Source of the DNA: Rotaria sordida
Taxonomy: Eukaryota > Rotifera > Eurotatoria > Philodinida > Philodinidae
Length of the DNA: 64,000 nt
Assembly: GCA_905250125.1 (NCBI GenBank)
Contig: CAJNOL010000135.1
Span: forward strand, 175,459-239,458
Direction: 5' to 3'
The translations under genes and the position numbers were made by a program. The notes under the pieces are model-generated. The model was given only the letters and a program-made list of their open reading frames with translations. It did not search any database and was not told the DNA's origin. Shown here piece by piece: positions 34,959 through 49,187 of this stretch (position 1 is the first letter of the stretch; each line of letters opens with the position of its first letter).

Positions 34959-35660
34959 GTTTTAAAAGAATTTTATTTTATTTTGTTTTTGACATCATAT
35001 AAATTTTTTTTTTATAAATATAAGTTTTCGATATATCTGTTCCTTTTCATAATAGGAAATAAAAGAAATTGACGAGTTGAATGTCACAACTAATAAAAAT
35101 GATTTATTATGATATGAAAAAAAGATATTAAATAAAAAGAAAAAAAAATAAACTTTTGATCTTATCTATTTTTATCCTTAGAAGAAAAAAATAGAGACCT
35201 GCATCGAAGTTATTTTTAAGTATCGGTGGGAATCTTCTAAATTGCCTACCAGTAGATTATGTTGAAACCTATAGATTTTTCTGAATGATGAATTTTATTC
35301 TTTAATATTCATATTGCAAACTGATATATTTTCAAGGTTCGGTTCATGTCTTCTCAAGACTTGACAATAATGGAGAAAAGTGACAGTTAAGGTTGACTCC
35401 CACTTCTTCTTATGGATGTAGACCTTGAAGAGACATCAATTGAGTTTTGAAAACATATCACTTTTTACAGTAAACATCAAAGAATAAAATTTTTAGTTAA
35501 AAAAAATCTCTTATGTGAAATCTCATTTATTAGTGAGACATTTAGTTGATTCCGATGCAGATCTGTAAAGAAAAGATGAAAAAGTGTTACTAGCTTGAAT
35601 GATGTTTAGACTCATCTTATACGCTGACTATATTCTTTTTCTTTTCCTGCAATGTTCTTC

Positions 35661-35691
<31 letters not shown>

Positions 35692-38600
35692 TTGATGAGT
35701 ATTAATGAAAGGAATAATGTCGCATTATTCTTTCTATAAAATTTCAGGACGCAATTATAGTGACGAACAAAAGTTTAGAACAGGTGTATTTTTAAGTTTT
35801 CTTCTCAGTGATAATAGTTAGTGAGAATCTTTAAAAAAATACATTTGTGCAACTGGAAGGATTCTCTATTAGAATTGGGAGATCGGAAGACTTCAGGGAA
35901 ACTGTTTGGATGAAGGTCTGCTTTTAGAAAAATATTTTATTCGATAGAACAAATATTTCTGAGCAAGATGAGACGTCTTCGACCTCTCTATGACCTTTCT
36001 TTATCGAAGCGCATTCAGTTTACAGAAAGCTTCAAAGTGTCAAACGTGACAAAAACATCACAGTTTTCAATAAAGGAAGAGAAAAATTTTTCTTCACCCA
36101 TCCTTGTAAATTGAATGCAGTTCGATGAAAGAAGATCATACAGAGATCGGAGATGTCTCATTGTGTTCTATCAAATGAAATCTTTTCTCTAAAGCTTCAA
36201 ATGAAAGCCAAAAAGCTAGTTGTTCGCAGACCGTCATCCAAGCAGAGTTTGGTTGAAGTTTTTGATCCTAATAGAGAATCTTTTCAGCTACACAAATGCT
36301 TTTGTTTTTTAAATTCTCCCTAATTATAATCATCGAGAAGAAAACTTAAAAATACAACCGTTCTAAACTTATGTCTGCTACTATATATATTCTTTCTATT
36401 AGTTGATTCATGCTGTGATAGAACACTTGATCTTTATAGAAATCTCATGTAAGTATGTAGATGTTATTATTAAATCATGCTGAGATTAATTTATCAAAAG
36501 ACGAACTTGTTAGATTATGATATAACATAACAATTAGTCAAATGTATAGTTTTGATTTTGACAAAAATAATTTTATTTGACTCGTATTTTACAAATATAT
36601 TTAATGATATTGTGAATTCGATAGGCCTGAAAAAATAGTCTATAATAGGCCTTGTTTGTTTTGTCGAGTTTCTAAATCGATAATTGATTTATTACATTGC
36701 TTTTTTATATTCTCGATCGTCTTAGAATAGATAAAAGGAAAAAAAAAATAATGATTAATCAAATAATGTTAAAGCTAGGTCAAGTGAGAACGTGTTTTAC
36801 AACTGTTATTTTTTTGTTCTTTGTAGAAAATAAATCTTTTAATATGAAAATAGACTCTGTCTAGTTGATATTTATTCAAAGAAAAAACAAACATAATTAT
36901 TAAAGATAAAATTAATTAGTATATAAAAAACATTCTACCAATCATTATTTATTATCTTTAAGTAATTGGAGCGATCTTGTAAGAGAATATATAAATTCTT
37001 ATCTATAGTAATGATTGAATTAGTTACTTTTTTTAGTCATTTAAGTAGCGACTATATTAGGCTCATGCAATTTTGCACTTGAAAAAGTCTTTAAAAAAGC
37101 ATCTTGAAATATAAAGTACTTTGTCATGTAAAAAACACAAGGTTTCAAATTCTTCGAGAATTTCAACACCTGTTGTATTATGTTATTCTTTTTTTTTTTT
37201 TGCTTATTGTGAAACTTATTATCTCCAGAATAAATTTTTTTTGTTGTTGTCTTCTTTCATATTAACATAATTAACTATTTAAAGTGATACCTAAGCTGAT
37301 TGTATATTTACTGTCAGTCCAGTGATTCTTTTCTTAAGCGACCTTATTGTCAATATTCTTTTGATCTTTTTTTTAATGAACATTTATATATAAAAAAACA
37401 ACAACGTCTTCTGTCATCATTTTTCTTTTGATAAAAAATAAATAAAAATAATATCGACATTGAAAAGAATAATTTATTATTTATATATTAGTTGTTTTTT
37501 TCATGTCATTGCGATTCAAGTTTAGCTATCAATAATCTTTTGATTAGAAAAAAAGAAAATGAAAATACTATCAATGTCAATCATTGGTAACGTGTTTATA
37601 TATCGCGACATAGAGATGATTATATTCATCACAAAATGTTGCTCTCTTTTTTGTTTTTCTTTGTTTTGTTTTATTTTTTTTCCCGTCTTTTTAACATTCA
37701 TCCCTCGGTGTTGAAAAATCATACCTTGAAGACATCTCAGTCATCATTTCTTCCTCCTTCATCATTTGGCAACTTGTTGTACTCTTCTAACAATATTAGT
37801 ATAAATGAGCACTGTGTACTACAAGTCATCATCATTATCATTGCCTCCATTTTTTATCTCCTTAGATGTGAATGTACTTCATTCGTCTGTTGTGGCTCTT
37901 CTCTCTCATTTCCCCTGTTCTTTTCTTTTTAAATGTGTGCGCTCGGGAAATTATGTCATCGGAATGCATACAGTAGTAAGTAAGAAAAAAAAAAGTGCAT
38001 TCACATGCAAGTACATGCGGTTTGAAAAAGACAAACAAGACACATGATCCTGTTATTGCCTATCATTCCTGCTGTAGTATGAATAGAAATATTCTTTGTA
38101 TTCATCTAAGACCTTCATTTATTATGATTATTACTATTAAAAAACAAAGAAATAAAAGAACAAAGGTTTAAAAAAAAACATGCCTACAATTAATAAGTAT
38201 GAATCGTGGTTTTATATTAATATTGCTTGACTGAATTCTATTTCCTTTTGTCGCAAAAAAAAGTAACCTTTCGGTTCTAATTATTATCATGAGTGCTCAA
38301 ATTATGTGGAGATATATATTGACGTCATTGAATAATAAACCCTAGTCTTGTCATTCATTGGTAAAAAAAATGAGTTTTTTTTTTACGAGTTATTTTGCCT
38401 TTTGTCTCGTCTACGTGCGTTCTCTAAATACAACTGATCATCTATATGAAAACATATAATGTAGTCGAGACGATGACAATAATATTAATGTAAAAAAAAT
38501 TAGTATTTTTTTCTCTTCTCTTATTTATTACAACACACACATGCATGCATATAATACATGCCTGTCAATAGAAGTCAATTTTTTTGTAGATAGTCAGTCG

Positions 38601-40849
38601 GAAACTATTTTTAATTAAAAAAAAAAAGAACGGCGGCAACGATAGATTTTGTTTTTTTTTTTTGAAAATTTAACACAATAGATAATAATAAAAAGAAATT
38701 TTTTTTATTGAATATTGTGTTAATAGATTTTTCTTTTTTTTTTCCGTTTCCTGCATGTTTATCCGATTAGGAAGTTGAGAATAGAAAACAGAAAAAGATT
38801 TCATTTAAGAAATTTGACTTTTTTTAATTAGGTTTTCTCTTGTCTCTCGCAGTTGTTGCATCAGAAAATGTCAATACAAAATATATATATATATATATAT
38901 ATTTACATACTTCTTTATCCATCTTTCAAATATAGAAATGTTCCGAGAGAAAAGAATCAGTAGTAGATGTTTGAGTATTAGACATTAACAAAATTTAAGT
39001 AAATACTCATTATCATCGTCTAACAAATATATTGTAAATATACATACTTTCATATTTTCAAGAGTATCAGAGAAAAAAAAAATGAGTAATTGAAGCGATC
39101 TCATATAATCAAGACTTATTTGTTTAGCTTTTTTCTCTTATATACAAGTTTGTATATCTTGTTATTTCTTTTAAAATTTATTCTATTACATATATCACAA
39201 AATCTATTTTTTGTTCGTTTAAATTATTAAATATTTAGTTTTCTTATAATAATATATGAAAAAGTATATAGATGTTTTTAATGTCATATACGTATACGTA
39301 TATGTAAGACAAATGTTTATTTTGAAGTCAAACATTTTTAAACAGGTAAGATATATTTTTTTGTTTTTGGTTAAATATATTAAAGTGAAATATAAACAAG
39401 AAGATAACTGATCTGGTTGATCCGTATAATTCTATGAACTCTCGTCTATTAGATAGATATAGACAATGACAGGATGAGAAATAAAGAAAAGAGAGAAACC
39501 AAGGACGATTTACACACAATAACAACGCTTTTACTACTATTACTACACGTCCATAACTAACAGAACTACAACGAGCTCGATCAAATAATCATAATCGCAT
39601 TCTTCTTCTGTCTTCTTCTTCTTTTTTACTGCTTCTTCTTTAGCATCGTCATCAATGCACGTCATCATCAGCCTAAAAAGTCGTTGTCGTCATTGTCATC
39701 GTCATTGCGACTGAGGTGCATTCAGTAAGGGAAGAAATCAACCATAGTCGCATCAGAGAGAAAAAAAGAGGAAAAAAAAAGAAGAAGCACAAAAAAAAAC
39801 TCGTCAAGAGTCTGGTCGAATTGTGATAATCAAAAAATGTGTACCCACGTCTTCAAAAACAAGAAAGTGTCTATACATATCCTTCTTCTCATTATCTATT
39901 AACTGTTTATCGTCGTAATATTTAAAAGAAAAAGTAGGATATATTCATGTCGTGACAAATACAATGAATAACATTACCTTTATCAATTAGTCTATATATC
40001 TTTTAATAGGAATTTGAGATTGAAAAGAAAAACAAATTATTGTTTTCTTTAATTTCACACATAAATTCAGCAAGATCAATAAAGAATCAATATAGAGACA
40101 CAAGTATAACAACAACAAAGAAAAGAAACTAATTGCTAAATAAGATCTAAATTGAAAACAAGACTGTAAATAAATAAATATATATATATATCTATATCTA
40201 TATAGAGCATTGAATTCCATATTAATAGCCGAGTTGACTTGCCCCATGGTAACATCAGTAGAATATTACAAGAAGAAAAGGATTAGCATTTTTAGCACTA
40301 TTACTAGTGCGTGAGCGTGCATGTATGCATCCATTTGTGTGCGTGCTCTAATAGTGAATTTGCATGTTTTTCTCCCTAGTAGTTCTTTTCTTTTCTCTCT
40401 CTCTCACCCTCTCTAGATGCTGCACCTCCCTGAGTCTTGACTAATTGGATAGTAGTTGACATATATTCATATATATTTTGCACTTGTTGTTATTGTTTCT
40501 TTTAGAAAAGCAACATTAATATAACGCCGACGAGCTGGCTTATTGCTAAGCTCTTCTTTTCTATTCCATTCAGTATGCGATGGTGTGTAGTAGTCACCTT
40601 AAAGCTAAGTGAGTGGAATATATTCAATTATCTTTATATATATATATAGAATAAATACTTTAGATACGTTCGATTTTTAATCAAATATCACTTGTGCATA
40701 CTTTGTTGTGTATTTATTATGACAAGTATTTGTATAATTTTTTTCATACATAATCGTGATCAAATACATCATAAACATTTATTACGAGTAAACTAATTCA
40801 ATTAAATGAGTTTATTATTATTATTATTATTATTCAAATGAATTCATAG
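34959..40849. other. 5.9-kb AT-rich intergenic region
   Basis: It holds an inverted-repeat element (listed at 35757), (TA)n tracts near 35667-35692 and 38881-38901, many poly-T/A runs, and a CT/GA and CAT/CGT-rich stretch (39540-39800). That stretch may be a promoter or 5' UTR of the Dispatched-like gene, whose missing N-terminal exons should lie here. I could not identify them. The open frames at 37522-38047 are low-complexity. Confidence 0.45.
35757..36385. mobile_element. Foldback / MITE-like element of about 630 bp
   Basis: The left end ATAGTGACGAACAAAAGTTT matches the reverse complement of the right end ATAGTAGCAGACATAAGTTT. Pairing continues inward over almost the whole element: GTATTTTTAAGTTTTCTTCT in both arms, GATTCTCTATTAG in both, and GATAGAACA plus a GAGAC(G/A)TCT block near the centre. 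No coding sequence. Confidence 0.78.
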
Positions 40850-42380
40850 GGTTTTCAAGCACATGGAACAAAAGCATCAGATGAATATCGAAAATTAATT
40901 GCACTTATACGTGAAACTCGAACAACACATTTATATCCACATGAAATTAATAGCGAAGTAAGTAGATTTATTTTTAAAAATAGTAATCATTTATAAAAAG
41001 TTTTGTTTTTTTAATATACACTAAGATAGAATATAAAGATCGATTATAATAAATGAAAAAAATAAAATAAAATAAATAATTGATGAGTATATATTTATTA
41101 GGCATTTCAACAAACACCATATCCGTCTTTCAATCCACATATTAATCCTTGTTCAAAACGATTTTATTTATCAAAATGTCCTATACGTAAGTTCGAATGT
41201 ATATTTTATTATTTCAGTAAATTTAAAATAATCTCATATTTTAGTTCCTTATACAGAATTAATATTTGAATTTAATGATAATAATACAAAATTATTCGAT
41301 GATCTTAATACATTTAAATCTATTTGTAAACTTGAATGGACTTTACGTAATTTTTATACAAATTGTTCAACAAATCATTCATGTTGTCAATTCATTGGAC
41401 CAGGTAATAAATAGAAATTAAATAGAAATTTTCTTTGAAAAGAAGCATTCAAGAACAGCAAAATTTCCGAATCATTAACTAAAATACTCGAGATTTAATT
41501 CAAATAATAATAAAAAAAAACAAATAATCTATTATTTTTCTAGTTGGACTTCTTTTTAATGATCAATTAATATCATTCGAACAATGTGATAATATAACAC
41601 AAAATGATCTTGATGAATATAATAAAGAATGGTTTTTATGTACAACATCATCATCGTCATGTTTAAATAGTAAACTTGAAAATTATTTAACTTATATTAA
41701 ATCATCATCATCATCATTAATATTTAAAATTTATATATCAATTGAAAATAATCAAACAAAACTTTTACATCTCTATGATACAATATATAATTATAAACAT
41801 AAAAAAATTTTTTATTTAAAATTTCTTAATTTTGATATTAATGATGAAGAAATAATATTTAATTATTATTTAGAAAAAAATTATTATTTAATTTATTTAA
41901 CAATATGTCTTTATTTATTTTGTCTTATATTATTTATTAAAAATTTCTTCTTTATTTTAATTATTAATTTTCATATATTATTAACATATTTTTCATGTTT
42001 TATTATTTATTATTATTTATTTCATTTTCCAATAACAATATTAAATTATACAAGTATAATATTATATTTATTTTTTATACTTATTGATTCATATTTATGG
42101 TATACTTGTTGGTTTATAAATAAACATAGACGTGATGATTGTACAATACAACGTATTATTGAAAATTTGCTCACACAAACATTTTTTTATTTAATACCAA
42201 AAAATATAACAGCTATTATTACATTTGTTATTACATATACAAATCAAATTATAGCATTACAATGTTTTACAGTATTTTCTTTTTTACTTATATCAATATC
42301 ATTTTTTATTTCATTTATTCTTTATCCAGGTAATTGAATCATATTAAAATATAATATTAAATAATTGTAAATAAAACAAG

Positions 42381-42411
<31 letters not shown>

Positions 42412-45400
42412 TATTAATGATCGATATAGAATGAGATTGTTCGAGATTTTATTATCTCAAGGTTATAGTATCAATCAAAACAGAAAATAAAATAAAATAA
42501 AATCTCAGGAGAAAATATAAACCAAAATAGAATATTCGTCGACTAATTTGATTAATTCTTGGATTACAAATAAAGTACATTCTTAGTTTCTCAATGATTT
42601 GTAAATGTGAGAAAAAAATAAACGATCCGAATGAAATTGATTTGATAATAAGTGCAAAGCTATGTATGAAATCTTATCTTAATAATATTATTAATTTAGA
42701 TTGAAAAATCGAATAAATCTTGCTGAGTTAAACTAGTGAACTATTCTGTTATTGAGTTTTAGTATTTAATAGAATCTGTAGTTTACTGTTTCTTTTTTTT
42801 AAACTATTGTATATGACACTGTTTTCATTTGCGAACCGTTTTAATTATAAAAAAAAAATGATATCAGTTTATATGTAGTTTTGAAATTAATTGATTTTTT
42901 ATTTCAATTAGAAAGATTTTTAAAAAATTAACTATAAAGAATTCTTTAGATGTTATACAGAAATATACTGCGATAATCTTTGAAGAGATGCAAAGCACTT
43001 ACTGTTATATATATATATATATATATCTAGTGACTGATGATTATTATTTTTGATTAATCTGACTTGAGATCTATCAAATGGTAAACAAACTTCAAGATTT
43101 GTTTGAGTTATTGCATATAATCCCTAGAGAAAATAAACTGATTTCTGATGATAGAATTAGAGAAATTAATTTTTTGAATCTTTTCAGAAAACATTTGGCT
43201 AATCATTAGGGATTTCAAAAGTAATAGTATGTTTTAAGTTCAACAAAACTTTTATTTTCTATAAGTTTATTCATCTAGTATTGAACAAATTCGTATAAAT
43301 TTTGATTTATTATTTTTTTTATAGCTTCATTTATATTTATTCTTCGTTATCAATCATCCATTCCAACAATGGAACATCTTTCTCATCGTTTTATAACATC
43401 TACAACAAATTGTTTTATTCATCGTATTGTTCCATATCTTATCGTACGATTAAAAGCATTATGGTTAATTTTACTTACTATAATATCTATCTTAGCTTTT
43501 TTAATTATATTTCAATGGCCAAAATTACAATTTAATGTATGTCGTTTAACATTTGATACATTACCATCTCATCATTTATCATCGAATATTTATGAAAATT
43601 CATTAAATAGCTTAGATATTGATGTAACATATTATATTGGTTCACATTGGGAAGTACCAAATGAATCATTAATACCACTCAGGGATATTCCTATACTTGA
43701 TTATAATTCAGAAAATAAAATGACATCAGAACCCGATGGAATTGATACATTTGCTTATGCATTAAAACATAATTTATCACAATTAATACAATTTTGTTCA
43801 TCATTATCACATCAAACAGATAAAAAATCATCTGTATATAAACATTATCGTCGTCATATATCATCACAAATACTTCACAATAGTTCAATTACTAGGTAAA
43901 AATATGATTGTATTCGTTCAAGGACTTGTATATTAAAACAGACAGAGAATAGGAAGAAGATTAGAATGTGAGCAATGACTAGGTCTATTGTGACTATGCA
44001 TGTTTTATGTGGCAACAAAAGAATAAATTTATTGACCTCAATATAAAGCAAAGCAAGTTCTTTCACCAAGTTCATTTCTTTACATTTATAAAAGAAGTAT
44101 TCCGACAAACGTGATTAAGCATAAACTAGTAAGAGTTTTTTTTTTTATCGTCTCATTATCATCCATAGCTGATTAATAGAACAGCTATGTCATGTCAGTT
44201 GATATGACGTGGACGAGAAAACATTTGCAAATGATAAATTGCTTTCTCACCAAAAGCTACTGAATTGTGATTGATCGACCAAGATGATTTCGAATATGAC
44301 TATAAGAGATAAGCCTATCGAGTTGTCTATAAGACAATAATGTTTTCTGTTTTCGAAATAAGAAACTTCAAATAAAATAATATCATCTTGAAGATTTTGC
44401 AAATTGAAACGCTGACATGTATCTATTATTATATGACTGTATTTTCTGCGAAAAAAAGAAAAAGTTACTGTTTTTATAAAAGCCTAAGGAGATTTCTTGT
44501 AGTTACATTCGGAATCAGCATGGTCGATAGGCCACAATCTATTAGCTTTTGGTGAAAAAGTTATTGATCAGCTGAAAACGTTTCTTCGTCAATTATCGTC
44601 TTACAAATAATTGAATATGAAGTATATTCATTGTAGCTAATATCGAATCTAACAAGAGAAGCCCTCCCACTGATAAATTGTCTTTAAGTCGAGACTACAT
44701 ACATTGCGTGGGCTCAAATGAATTATGAATATCCTGAAAAAAAATTCATGCTGTTAGTTTAATGAAGTATTGATACTATATTTTTACGGTATTTTTTTTG
44801 AAATGAGTCTCGTGATCCTTCAAGATAGAATGAAATATTTAAGTTATGAATAGTTTTATAGTTAATTGAAAATTATTATTCGTTTATTTTAAATTCGATC
44901 TTGAATTGAACATAAATAAAAAAAAGAAAAAGATCAACTATATTTTAATTTTTTGTATTTTAGTACACCAATTATTTTAACTCAGGATAAAAATTTAAGT
45001 ATAAATAATTTTCAATGTTTTGGTGATTTATTTTTATCGAATTCAAATTCTTCATTATTAACAAATACAAAATTTTCTTCATATATTTTATATCATAATA
45101 ATCAAACAAATAATTGTACATTAATATGTTCATTAAATACAACAGAATATCAATATCAATGTATATTATGTTTAAATTCTTTATATTATTTAAAAAATAA
45201 ATATAATGATTTATTTTTAATAAAAAATGGTTTAAGATTTATAAATGATGTACAAAATCCACGTTATTTATTTCAAACAATAAATTATAAATGGTTATTA
45301 AAAACAAATTTAAATAATTTTTTTGAATGGCAATATTTAATTGAAAATTTAAAAAAAAATTTTATTATTAAATTTTATTCAAATATTTTTGCACGTATGT

Positions 45401-47878
45401 CTTTTTGGTGGACAAGTGAAATATTTTCAAGTTATACAATTATGAAACAATTACAACAAGAAAAATCTTTTTTAATTATTATTAAATTTATTATTATATT
45501 TGTTTTTTTAACTTTATTTACTGGTATTTTAGGAATATTTGTTACATTAACTACATTATTAAATTTTAGTACTTGTATAGCTATATTTACTTTATTAAAT
45601 TATAAATTAACAATTGAAAATCTATCTTATTTTGTTATTATACTTATTGTTTGTTTACAATATTCAATACTTTATTCAATTAGGTAATTGTTATTTTTTC
45701 TTTTTTTTGTATTGTTCGATATTATGACTAGAGTCGTGTATTCATAAAAATTTGACTTGCTATCGACTGATTATGGATTAGAATAAATAAATAATTGATT
45801 ATATTTATAATTAATTTTTACTGTAATTATGTTTGTTTTTCCAGATCTTAGAGAGTTATGTTTCATCTTATTTTTGTTTTTTATCAAGATTAGAGATGTG
45901 CAGGACCACGAGAAAAAAATTTGTCGAGACCGAGACTACGGGAAAGGAAGTTGCCATAATAGAACTAAAGAGATTGCAATTAAATATTCTATAATTTTAA
46001 GCGAATTATCTTATAAATCATATTAATCAGAACGTAATTCAAGAGTGATGACCCAACAAAGTGTTAATTGCCGATTAAATAAATCAAAAAAGACGAGAAT
46101 TAAAGGATTTGTTTTTAGCTATAATACCAATAAAATCTGCAATAGTTTTCTCTAGACTATATAGGAAAACTAAAATTACTGTGACCTGGATCACTGAAAA
46201 CGAATTCATCGATGTGTCTTATTAATTTTTTTGCTCTGAGTATCTCATAACGGATGTATAATGAAACTTCGTTGAAATTTGACTATGTTAAATACCATTA
46301 TCCTCAGGTGGAACGATACGACAATTCGTTAGTTCAGTGTGGATATGGATTTCAGACTAACTCTATCTCTCGTTACTGGACCGGGATCAAATGAACTTGC
46401 TCCGGCATATCTCTAATCAAGATAAGTATCTGCATGTATTGATATCTGAATACTCGATTATTTATGTACTTAGAATTCAGAATATTCACTAGAATAATAA
46501 TTTAAATATAAAGAATGACGTAGACATCCTATTTTAATCTATCTATATATATCACATTTAATAATGTAATTATAAGCTTAGAAACGTTTTTTTTTTCATA
46601 TAATTGCAATTAATCCTTAATCTTTCAAAATATTTTTCTATAATGAATATTCTATTATATTAATAGTAACGAAAAGATCTTATGTTGTTTTTTTTCTTCT
46701 ATTTAAATAATATTTTTAGTTACAAATTAGCACCAACATTTTTTTTTCAACGTGAAAATCGTACAATGCATTCACTTCATCAATTATGTACAACATTATT
46801 TCAATATACATTTTCAATAATAATAATTTCTAGTCCTTGTTTATTTTCTTCATTACCATATTTATCAAAATCATCTATGGTTTATATAATATCATCTTTA
46901 ATTAGTTTTATTTATTCAACATTTTTTCTTCAATCACTTCTATGTTTTTTTGGTCCAGCTGAACATACATGTTTTCTTATGCGATGGCGTTTAACATTTA
47001 CACGTAATTTAAATTTACATACAACTAATAATAATGATACATCATTACGAAATACAACAAATAATATTACACGACGACATCATCGTACATCAACATCATC
47101 ATATTTTGCATCATCATATTTTTCACAAATATTTACAGGTTCAACTTATTTTGAAAGTGATTATGGTGGTATAAATGAAAATTTAACATTATCATCAAGA
47201 CGACGTGAAAGTTCACGTACTCATTCAACATCATATTTAACTAAACGTAGTTCATTATTAACAGGAGAATTAATTGAATTATATACACCACGTGCTAGTC
47301 TTTCACCATATCCTCATAATATTAATTATCATCGTCATAATAGACAATCATCTGTTGTACGTGGTATTCCATCAACTACACCAGCTCGACCACTTTATGT
47401 ATCTCCATCGATATCACCTTATTCACAATTAAGTATACATTCACAAGGTCCTATTCGACAACGTTCACCATCTCCACATATTGTTCGACCATCACGATCA
47501 CCATCTCCTCATATTATTCGACCATCACGATCGCCATCACCATGTTCATTTATACCATCAACATCAACAATAACTACTCTTCGACCATGTTATTCAGCGC
47601 CTCGTCTTCATGCACCAATACATCGAACACAAACAACAAATATTAAACAAAATGATACACTTTTTGAAGAAACTCCATCAACAATTGAAAAACAAAAACA
47701 AAAAACAGTTACAATTATTCAACGACAAAATGCTGTATCATCAAAAGATGATATTGAACAAATATCAACAACGACAAATTCACAATTATCAGCTGCTACA
47801 CGACGAAATATGTTAAAAGAAACAGCAATTGAATCGGATGATGGTCCTGTTTGGCTTAAACGATCAAATAGTAGTTAG
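40850..47878 (+). CDS. Dispatched-like RND/sterol-sensing transporter, N-terminal exon(s) not found
   Basis: Exons 40850-40957, 41102-41186, 41245-41403, 41544-42329, 43325-43895, 44964-45683 and 46720-47878 join in phase to 1195 residues. The first readable exon begins GFQAHGTKASDEYRKLI, which matches the GFxxRGT region of Dispatched just after the first membrane helix. Two blocks of helices follow: LIYLTICLYLFCLILFIKNF through LQCFTVFSFLLISISFFISF, and later SFLIIIKFIIIFVFLTLFTG to LFSSLPYLSK. Cysteine-containing extracellular loops lie between them. Dispatched releases cholesterol-modified Hedgehog from cells. The RND GADD motif appears as LIDSYLWY, with one Asp only. The cytosolic tail is Ser/Arg/Pro-rich with RPSRSPSPH repeats. 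Codon use is extremely AT-biased. A Patched relative is less likely but possible. Confidence 0.75.
42381..42408. repeat. (AT)n microsatellite
   Basis: Fourteen AT units in the 1-kb Dispatched-like intron. Similar short (TA)n tracts occur at about 5262, 26221, 35667, 38881, 43007 and 63645. Confidence 0.9.
44203..44601. mobile_element. Foldback element in Dispatched-like intron
   Basis: The left arm (CTTTCTCACCAAAAGCTACT, ATCGACCAAGATGATTTCGA) and the reverse complement of the right arm (CTTTTTCACCAAAAGCTAAT, ATCGACCATGCTGATTCCGA) align for over 100 bases. The spacer between them is about 120 bp. Non-coding. Confidence 0.72.
44650..44825. mobile_element. Partial copy of the HEATR4-intron MITE
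   Basis: CCCTCCCACTGATAAATTGT, GAGACTACATACATTGCGTG and TTTTTACGGTATTTTTTTTG align in order with the reverse complement of the right half of the element at 29170-29470. It lies right beside the foldback element at 44203. Confidence 0.6.
45883..46423. mobile_element. hAT-like non-autonomous element with 8-bp target duplication
   Basis: The element spans 45891-46415. Its left end is TAGAGATGTGCAGGACCACG; the reverse complement of the right end is TAGAGATATGCCGGAGCAAG. It is flanked on both sides by the identical 8-mer ATCAAGAT (45883-45890 and 46416-46423). Short TAGAGATGTGC-type ends plus an 8-bp duplication are diagnostic for hAT transposition. The 525-bp interior has no transposase. It sits in the last intron of the Dispatched-like gene. 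Confidence 0.9.
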
Positions 47879-49187
47879 ATTTAAATTAGTTTATGATTAT
47901 CAAATGTTAGATTGATATGTATAAGTTTGATCAATTGATTGTTTTCTTTTTTTCATATCTAGTCATAATCCTATGTTGTTATTATTCCTCAGTGTATGTA
48001 TGTGTGTGATCATTTATTTTTATCAGATAATTATTAATTCATATACGTATACGTATACATATATATATTGTGTAGGTTAAATATAGTCATAATTTTCGAT
48101 TTATTCAATTCAGAACGATTATAATATTAATTTGTTTTTTTGCTATCTAGGTTAATATCATATATACATTCTAGACATGAGCATGTTATTTTGTTCTGAT
48201 TTCTTTTTATTTGCTTATTTGTACGGTCGATTTTGTTTTTGTTAAAAAAAAAATGAGAAATAAAAAATGGAATACTTTCTTAAATTCTTTTATGTAATGA
48301 TGTCATTCATAATAACATCAAATCTTTGTATTTAAAGTCTTTTGAATAAATTATTAATACGAACTCTCAGAGCATAGATAATATATTAAATTTGATGTGT
48401 AGAATTTTTTTATTTTAAAAATTTTTTCAAAAGAATATTTAGATGTCGATCTATTAATATTAAAATAGTGTAAATTTTTATTCTACTTAATGTTGAATAT
48501 ATTATATTAATAATGATATAGTGAATGAAATAATTCAATGATTACTATATGTATTAAAATAATTATGTATTAGATCAGTTAAAAACTTGTGTTTCATTAT
48601 TATCTTTCTCTCATGATTTACACTAAAAATTTTAATACAATGTGTTCTTCAGTTATAAATTAACATTATTATGAACTTTGACAATCTTCAGCAGTTTTTA
48701 TCATAGACAATCTATAATATTTTCTTATAGAATCTAAAAATAGATCTTATATAATTATTGAAGTACTTATTCAACTTTATATGTAATAAAAATTTCATAA
48801 ATATTGTCTACTATTTCTCTTTTGTATGTTATTTCACACAATATTTTTCCCATTTATGTAGGCGTTTTTAGTATCTGATTCATATGATATCATACAGATT
48901 ATTGTTAGTTTCATGCTTCAATAAATTATTTATCATGATCGAATCAAATAAAACGCTTGAGTGATAATCTCATTCAAATATCGTTACAAAACAAAAAGGA
49001 CGTGTTACTACAAGCATTATTATATTTCTCACAAGAATATAAATACACTTGATTTATTCTTTTAACAATTCGCTTAACTATCATAATCAAATATCTTAAC
49101 TACATTATGATATTAATAGACAATAGAATGAATCAACATTTTGTTTTCGTCAGAAAACTGCTATGACAAATAGAAAAAAAAAGAAAT
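47879..49187. other. Convergent intergenic region
   Basis: Lies between the 3' ends of the Dispatched-like gene (+) and EF-hand gene 1 (-). It has AT-rich 3' UTR-like sequence, AATAAA-like signals on both strands and a TATACGTATACGTATACATA stretch near 48040. No gene seen. Confidence 0.45.

Noticed and set aside
37522-38047. Overlapping ORFs on both strands
   Set aside because: Low-complexity poly-T/C translation with no conserved motif.
40575-40620. ATG with GTGAGT donor as first Dispatched exon
   Set aside because: The phase does not match the exon at 40850 and it encodes no membrane helix.
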